A stretch of DNA of 64,000 nucleotides from Enoplosus armatus (taxonomy: Eukaryota > Chordata > Actinopteri > Centrarchiformes > Enoplosidae), in contig NC_092190.1 in NCBI RefSeq assembly GCF_043641665.1, positions 14,878,048 to 14,942,047 of the forward strand. Direction: 5' to 3'. A model generated the notes under the pieces. It saw only the letters and a program-made list of their open reading frames with translations. It had not been told where the DNA came from and did no database searches. This document shows positions 56,376-64,000 of the stretch, in pieces. A program made the translations under genes and the position numbers. Numbering within the stretch: position 1 is the stretch's first letter; each line of letters begins with the position of its first letter.

Positions 56376-59300
56376 TGGTGTCACCTTGCACACTCTAGCT
56401 AAAGTAAAATTTAAAACACAATAAATGCACGTTTTAGGCAAAATCGTGAGCCAGATAAGTCCCGTCGCACATCAGTTTTAGTCCCACAGCACTTGTTGAC
56501 CACTAAATGTAATGAGTCGCCACGTCACAGGGGACCACTGAAGCGCTCCACTTTCACTCTGATTCTCTGGCTGTTGAGGCCATTTGTGTGCTTCCTGTCT
56601 CCAGATAAGGCCTTCAGAAGTGGCTTTATCCCAGCGCTGGGATGTGTGACTGAGCAGCCAAGCATCCCGAACTGGGACGAGCATTTTTCTTTCAAGAAGC
56701 CGTTCTTCTTCCCCTGCTTACCTCAACCGTGCTGCTGGTGAGCTATTTAGAGTTTATGCACGTGTGTGTGTGAACATATAACAAGTGCCTGCTCAGGCAA
56801 ATGTGAAAGTGGACGATGTGTGTCCTGTGATTGCAGACTGGAATGTGTGTTGCGTTAGCGTCTGCAAGCAAAGCGCAGTCACGGGTCAGCAAGTGCCTCA
56901 GTCCCCCCCCCCCCCTCCTCTCCTCTCCCTCTCTCCAGGAACTGGGCAGCTTTCCCGCAGAGGGGAGTGGTGAGGTGAACACCATCCTCCAAAGACTGCA
57001 CTTCTATCCTCATTGTCCTTCATTGTGTAGCAAGGCCCTTCTGATTAGCTGATGAGTCAGTGTGTGGATGCCTCTTTTTTAATGATGATGTTGCTTCGTC
57101 GTTATCATTGAAGTTGAACAGGGGAGTCTGGCTCTCATATGAAAGCCCACCTCCTTGAAGTCCTTGTTGTCTATGGGCATGTAATTAACACATTATTAAA
57201 CCCAGCTGAGTTCAGTTCAACTCTCCTTTGAGGGCTTGCGCTGAAATGAACCCAGGCTGTGCTGCGACTGAATCTTTCATAGGACATATTGGACTTTTTG
57301 CTGGTCCGGGGGGTTGGTGGTGCGGTAAAGTCTTTTTGGATGAGGAGTTTTGCTGTGAGGTAACCAGTGTAAACAGTGTTATCAGGCAGACTGCAGGAGG
57401 AAGTGTCCGTCATCAGCTGAGCGATCAAACCCTGGCTCTCCGTCACGCTGGTATTTCCGACTACTAGACGCTCGACTCTGTTGCCTTTTGTGAAAGTCGG
57501 ATATTAAAGAAGTCACTGCACACACACTTAATAATTTCATTGAGAAAAATAACATTCTACTACAATCTACTTATCCAGTTTTATTTCTTTATGTCTTTAT
57601 GGTTTTGAATATCTATTGTGTGTAGCATTTGAAAGGAATTTTAATGTGCTTTCCTTATTTTTCTGTAAAAATAATGCCGGAGCAATGCATCAAATCAAAC
57701 TGAGATTAATTTTGTTAATCGTTTACCCCCATGCTTTTCTAGTCACTTGAAGCCACTTGTTTTGTTACCTTTGAACTCTTGAGTCAGCTGGCCAGGTTGG
57801 ATGCAGATGCTCACTTTGTAGCCGGCTGGCTCGGTCCACATGCGAAGGTCATACGTGACACACGCAGAGCTGCGGGCCTTTTTAGCCTCAGTCAGTGGCC
57901 ATCAGCTTCAAAGAGGCTGTGGCCTGAGGTTGACCTTCTTTATGCCTCGCCTACACAATTATACCTCTAAGCTGGAAGCTGCATTAGTCTGAGTCCCCTC
58001 ATAGCCGGTAAACTAAAGGCCGCTATAGCCACAGATGAGTCGTTGCAGCTTTGCAGAGCCTCCAAATTAACCAGAGGTCAATGAGGTCACACCTGGCAGG
58101 CAGCCTGGCTTCATGACATCAGTTGTGTAGTGCTTTGTGTATCAGTGTGTGCACAAAGCTGAAACGGAGAGAGGGAGAGAAGCTGTTTGGGATTAATGTT
58201 ATTGAATTCTGGTGGGAGAGATTAATGGAACAATGGTTTCATTTGGATCAAGAGCATAAAACTGTATTACTGTATCCTCCACTTGAGAGAGCAAGAAAGG
58301 ACTACAGTGATTGTATTACAGCCTCTTCGAAGTCTTATACAGTCCCTTATATCGTTCCCATAGCTTTTTCATGAGTCATGTAGCCTAGCCCAAACAAAAG
58401 GCAGTTTCCATTTTCTCACTTGTAGCTCGAGGAGGTTGGGATGGAGGTTGGACTTCTGAAAGATGAGACAAAGCTGTGAAACTCCCTTCAGGACACCATG
58501 AACTTGAAGACACACACGAAGACAGGCGAAGAGATAGAAAGGACACACAGGGACACAGGAAGAAAGACAAGATATAAAGCCCAGTGTTCCTCCTCTATTG
58601 TGTGAAGTTACACGTGGCAGATCTCCAGCCTGCCTTTACCCTGATGTCATCCAAAATGTCTCTGACCTCAGCTAGCATCTTGCCTAGCAGCGTAGCACCA
58701 AATGGTATGGCAACCAGATGACTGATTTGCAAAACTATCCAATGATGTAGTGTTTTGTTTTTTTTTTGTTTTTTTTACGTTTTTTGTGTGGAACCTTTCT
58801 CATTTACAAGGCCAGTGTAAAACAGCAGAGCAAATGCGGACAATGTTATACGTTTACACAGGTACAACTTTCCCACAAAGCAGCATTAGTTTAGTTAGCA
58901 ACTTGACAGCATACAATGTAGCATCAAACAAAGGATTTCATGGATTGCAGCTGATCCTGTGACAGCCACAATGTTCATTTGAGAAAACAGTCTCACCACA
59001 AGGTACATTTAGTAGCTGTTCTGGAGCTTTCGCATGATCTTCAGATGGAGTTTACCCACTTGGAATTGTAGGGGGGGGGGGGTTCTGAGCACTTTTAGGA
59101 CTTTTTGTCCGTGTTGGTTTAAAATCTGTGTCTCAAAGTTAATTCGGTACTCGGCTGATGCAGATCATGTGATTATGATCAAATGCATGGACCTTCTGGT
59201 TAGATTGTTTTCTCTGTTGCTGTTTTCAAGGTCAAGAATGAACTTTGAACATCAGCTCATGTACTGAGAGCTGAATAAATGGTTGAATGTGCAGTTTTCT

Positions 59301-59531
59301 GATCGTGCAGGTGTCTGTGTTTTGTGATGCAAACACAGTGTTGTCAGTGGCAGTTGCTTTGTTTTGTGTGTGTCTGGTATGCACGTGGAGCAAGTGTCTT
59401 TTTCGCCTGTATTTTGTCTTTGTGTCTGTGTGTTTTTTAAGGGGGGTGGGGGGACTGTTAGTGTGTGTTGTCTGAGCTGACAGTGATAGACTGGCCATGA
59501 CTTGTGTCCCTTGTTTCCTGTTGGAGGCCTA

Positions 59532-59532
<1 letters not shown>

Positions 59533-59581
<49 letters not shown>
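59533..59581 (+). repeat. (AC)n microsatellite
   Basis: About 24 units of AC in the dip2 intron. Confidence 0.93.
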
Positions 59582-59584
<3 letters not shown>

Positions 59585-61059
59585 CACTCTCGTCTGCTGT
59601 GTCTCCTGCCAGTGTTTGTTTATCTAGTGAAGCTCTGCTCATTCTTTGTCATTCTCTCTTCTCTCATCTCTCACCTTCCATCATCTGTCTGTCAACCTTT
59701 TATATTTTTTGTGTCCACACTTACTTCTCATCTGTCTCTTTTCCTTCCGCCCTCTTACACCCCCCTTTCTTCCTGCTTCCTGTCCTCCCTGCTCTCTTCC
59801 TACTGAAGTCAGACTTCCCATTGTACTGGATGAAAGGCACCACAGTTTTCCTGTACCTACAGCAGACCGACACAGTGCTGCATCACCAGTCCATTGGTCC
59901 TTATAAGGAAAAGATCCAAAGAGCTCAGGCTGCCTCAGAGAGACGTTTAGCAGATGATTTATTGAAATGCCTCCTCCTCTATCTCATTTCTGGGGTTTCA
60001 TTTGGCCAGCACATAGCACATATCCCTGACCTGAGTCAGCATCTGTGTTTACAGACTGCTGTGGAGTTGTGCTAATGATCTGGGTCCAAATTTACTATTA
60101 AGTAGTTATCACACAGTGGGGATCTTTGTGGGAAATGTAGGTCCTATAATATCACACCTTATTAAGCAACCCGGACAGTTGGAGTTTGGGATGGACAGAT
60201 GAAATAATCAAGTCTGTCGGTGAAGCTGCTAGACCGTGTCCTGAGTCAGAGAGCACATGTTTACATTAGTAATCCTTCCAGCACAATGGATCCGTGTTAT
60301 CCATGTCACTCATTAGACCTGGGCATTGTGCTAGAAAGGAGATAATACCAGCTGAGTGGCTACAACTCCGGCTTGAATAGGAATCTGCGAGGTAAGCTGC
60401 GCACTATTTAGGTTATGTCTACATATCATGAGAATCTGGGTGGATTGGGAATCAGGATTAAGCTATTGTATGTCAAACATGTCTGTGTTAAGGTATTTAA
60501 TGAGCACGTGTGGAGTGAGAGCAGAACAATGAATCTGTGCGTGTTCATGTGTTGGTAAATGAGTGCACACATGTATCTGCATGTGTCTGTATGGATCTGT
60601 TGCAAAGCATGTTCGCATATGTGTGTTTTATTGTATCTATTTATTTTGCCCTCCGGCACATAAAACAATGATGGTGTGATGGTCTGTTGAAGGCCACGTA
60701 GGGTAGTGAACATTGATTCGGCAGCAGATGGCTATAAACTCACTTAGCTGGTTTCGCTCTTCTGTAGGAGTGGAGATATGAGGACTCCAGGACAAACGCA
60801 CAGCCAGGTTCACAGGTTCACAAAAACAAACACAACCCACACTCATATCTTGAGTCAACGGGTAGCTGCAAGGTGGGGGTTTGTAAAAACGACACACAGC
60901 ACTGTATATGCACAAAAACACAGACACACAGATGTGTGTGTGCGAGTGTGTACTTATAGAAAGGGGGAAATGGTTTGTGAGTCATAGGTCTACATTAGGA
61001 TCAGTTCAGGATGTGTTTTGGAGTGGAATCCAAGCTTGAAACAAAGGATTAGGGCCTCT

Positions 61060-61224
<165 letters not shown>

Positions 61225-62249
61225 GATATTTGTGTGTTAATGCGGTCTGCCATTAGTGTTGAGTTCTGTGCAGATGTGTCCAGGGGGATTGTCCCCTTAG
61301 TTAAAAGAATTGAGAATGTGCATAGATTTCTTTTAGGTGTCAAAGTAAGAGAAAAATCAGTGGTTTATCTAAAAAAACCCAAACTGTACTTAAAGACAGA
61401 TATATTTATTAACCATTACAAGTGATAGACAGATAAATGTAATGTTGTTTAAGATTTAACTGAATTGGCTATATTTTGCTATTTGTTCTGATTTTGTCCT
61501 TTGTTTCCTCCTCTGTAAGCATTAGCGACCATCTGTAGTGAATTAAAACGTTGCCTCTGAATCATGACCAAATGTCTCACTTTTTTGTTTAGTAATTCAT
61601 GCAAACGCTGTTTTTAAGTAAAAAGAGGGTTTCTTTTTTGGAATGAATGATCCAGTACATGGATTATAGTATAATTACTGTTGCTTGTGTGTGTGGTCCT
61701 GTAGTCCCTAAACCATCAGTGTCGATGTTGCTTTGTAACGTTCATCTCACATTCAGCTTCTTTGTCTGCTTGTTTATATTAAGGTGCCGCCTGGTGATAA
61801 TCATAGCATGTGCAAACAGGCAAGTGGGTTTTATTTGTGTGCACATGCGTATTAACCAGTTTGTGTACGTTTCCCACCATGTGTTTAATATGCAAGCATG
61901 CACGTTTTTATATGTGAAGACAATTGTGAAGGCATTCTCTGCAGTGTGTGTGTGTGTGTGTGTGTGAGAGAGACATAGCCAGTGGGGCAGGTGTCAGGTG
62001 GAGTGACAGGTGGCTGCTGGGAAATGGGAGGATTTCCTCTTTTTAGCAACGGCTGATTAACTCCCACTCCCTGAACCATCCACTCGCTAAGACTACAGAT
62101 CAACCAGGGCTGCAGTTAAACTTGTGTGCTGTTATTTTAGTTTCTACAGTTAATAATTAGAGTAAATATATATATCAACTGTTATATATAATATAGTCCT
62201 GCTGGAGTTTAAAATAGTGGAGATGGTAACAATGATGTGCAATAAATCA

Positions 62250-62570
62250 GGACAAACTATAATTTTAGGGTTATTTTTTCACAATTGATTAATCTATTGA
62301 TTTTTCTTTTAATAATCAAATGATTGTACGCCATCTGTACAATGTAATAAATAATGACCAATTCCCATGACAAATTACCGCAACTAAAAGCAATGTTGAA
62401 AGAATTGTTCATTTTGTCTCATCATTGTCGAAAACACTCAAATGTATTCAGTTTAAAACTGTATGAACTGAAGAAAATTAAGTTGATTAAATTAAATCCT
62501 CACACTTGAGGAGCTGTTACCAGAATATGTTTTGGTATAACTTAAATGATTAATAGGTTTTCAAGTTTGT
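62250..62570 (-). repeat. diverged copy of the same MITE-like family in dip2 intron
   Basis: Contains ACAATTGATTAATCTATTG, ATTCAGTTTAAAACTGTATG and CACACTTGAGGAGCTG, which match internal blocks of the family in reverse orientation. The boundaries are approximate. Confidence 0.45.
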
Positions 62571-63408
62571 CAGAAAATATATATTATGTATGTTCTGTTG
62601 ATCAAATGTGTTATTAATTGACTAATTGTGCTTGCACTTGTCTCCAGTTAGTGTTGCAAAAGTGAACTAAACAGGCAAAGATAGTCTAAAAAGGACAGGA
62701 AACTCAACTCATAATTGTGTTTAGATTTTCTTGCTGGTTCTCAACATTTAGACACGGAGGTCATGTGACAAGAAGAGGAAGGGAGAGGGACAGACGATGA
62801 AAGAGAGAAAGAAAATGGGTAATGGAGGTTTAAAATGAGCTCACAGGGAGAGGGAGGGAGGCACGTCAGTCCTGTCGGAGGGGGATTGCCCTCGTGGGAA
62901 AAGACTCCTGTATCATCAAAGAGCAGACAGATACTGTACAACTACCACTCTGTCTCTATCGTGTTGTATCTCCACCTCCCTTACCTCTTTTTTTCATGGT
63001 CACTTTTTTTTCTGTGTGCTGCTGCAGGAGTTAGCAAGTCCAGCTGCTAATTTAATCTGCTTCAGTTACAGATCAATTTCATCTCCTGGTGTGCTATTGT
63101 TTGAACAAAAAAGCTTGCCATTATCCTATTCATCTTTCCTTTTATGTGTGGTGTTTTTCAGGTCACACACACACACATGCTGTCTCCCTTTCTTCTCTTC
63201 TTGCCTTGACCCCGAGTCAGTCAGGGTCTCTTGACCTCCCATCACCCTCTCAGATTAGTTGCCGTTATTATCACACTCCATTAAACTTCCATGAGCGGCT
63301 GAGATGGCCAAGAAGTCAAGGACCCAGCTGTCTCTATGTTGTCTAATCTGCAGACCCTCATCATCCTAGTGTGTGCCTCAGGCCTCAATACAGGCACATA
63401 CACTTCTC

Positions 63409-63412
<4 letters not shown>

Positions 63413-63445
<33 letters not shown>
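63413..63445 (+). repeat. (CA)n microsatellite
   Basis: About 16 CA units. Confidence 0.93.
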
Positions 63446-63447
<2 letters not shown>

Positions 63448-63829
63448 GGAAGCACGCACAGGGTCATCCCACCTCCAGATCAGTGTTTGATCTAACACAC
63501 ACTGTAGGCCAACATATGTGGTGTACTTCACGTGAGTGCACACATTACCACTCAAGTGGACACAATGGGGATAAAAGTGCTTGAAGTGACTACAACAAAG
63601 CCTGTCAGTGGAGAGGTGGTTCATGTTATTTGTTCAACTATTTGCTTTGAGGGAGGACATAACGGTGCTGGCTGTGTGTCACACCAGCAGGTATTGTGGT
63701 GGAGATGGACACAAAGGCTGATGGGTGGCGGTCAGCTCAACTGTAATTACCCCTTCTGGCATCAGGACAGTTCGGTAGGCTGAGGCACGTGTCATTTAAA
63801 TGTGACATGAATGTGAAAATACGACACAG

Positions 63830-64000
63830 ATCCCTGTTCAATGAAATGTCTCAGGAATGACAAAAACACAGATTTTAGTTGCTGAATATCCTGATGATAT
63901 TTAATTATCATACTGACTGAAATATCTCTCTAATTTTTGGATGGATTGACATGAAATTTGGTTCAGACATTCTTGTACCCCTTAGGATAAATTGTAATAG
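63830..64000 (+). repeat. same repeat family, cut by the right edge
   Basis: Contains GGATGGATTGACATGAAATT, then TGGTTCAGACATTCTTGTAC and CCCTTAGGATAAATTG, which I recognise as a frequent percomorph repeat. It continues beyond the window. Confidence 0.55.

Noticed and set aside
59497..60075. 192-residue plus-strand open frame
   Set aside because: Its N-terminal part is the translation of a CA microsatellite and the rest has no recognisable domain. It lies in the dip2 intron without supporting splice sites.

Overview
This is a vertebrate nuclear window, most likely from a percomorph teleost fish. It has compact multi-exon genes with GT-AG introns, very abundant (CA)n/(GT)n microsatellites, and several short interspersed repeats typical of spiny-rayed fish. 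There is no prokaryotic, organellar or viral gene content. Nearly every long open reading frame outside the exons listed here is chance, and many are simple translations of CA/GT repeats.

Layout. (1) About 0.5-29.6 kb, minus strand: the 5' part of hycc2 (FAM126B, hyccin-2). It has a CpG-rich promoter and non-coding first exon near 29.44-29.6 kb, a probable second 5'UTR exon at 15124-15208, the ATG exon at 10886-10963, and five more coding exons down to 546-641. Together these encode the first ~208 residues; the remaining exons lie beyond the left edge. (2) About 30.5-36.3 kb, plus strand, head-to-head with hycc2: a complete cflar (c-FLIP long form). Ten coding exons join in frame to 487 residues: two death-effector domains, a Ser/Gln/Pro-rich linker, and a caspase-like domain in which both catalytic residues are replaced. 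(3) About 38.6-64 kb, plus strand: the promoter and first coding exon of a DIP2-family gene (disco-interacting protein 2, dip2b-like at the N terminus), followed by about 24.7 kb of its first intron, which runs off the right edge.

Functional picture. The genes are not an operon-like unit. HYCC2 is a scaffold subunit of the plasma-membrane PI4KA complex. c-FLIP controls caspase-8 at death receptors. DIP2 proteins carry a DMAP1-binding region and adenylate-forming-like domains. The hycc2-cflar neighbourhood is conserved with human 2q33, but NDUFB3 is not visible between them, and dip2 lies where CASP10/CASP8 lie in mammals.

The most noteworthy signals are: an interferon-response-type element plus TATA box ahead of cflar; a conserved caspase-8-type cleavage motif (LETD) in c-FLIP; an intron whose retention would give a short double-DED isoform; a (CA)26 tract abutting a hycc2 5' splice site; upstream ORFs in all three 5' leaders; and a perfect 18-bp-stem palindrome carrying paired GATA motifs in the dip2 intron. 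I found no clearly new system.
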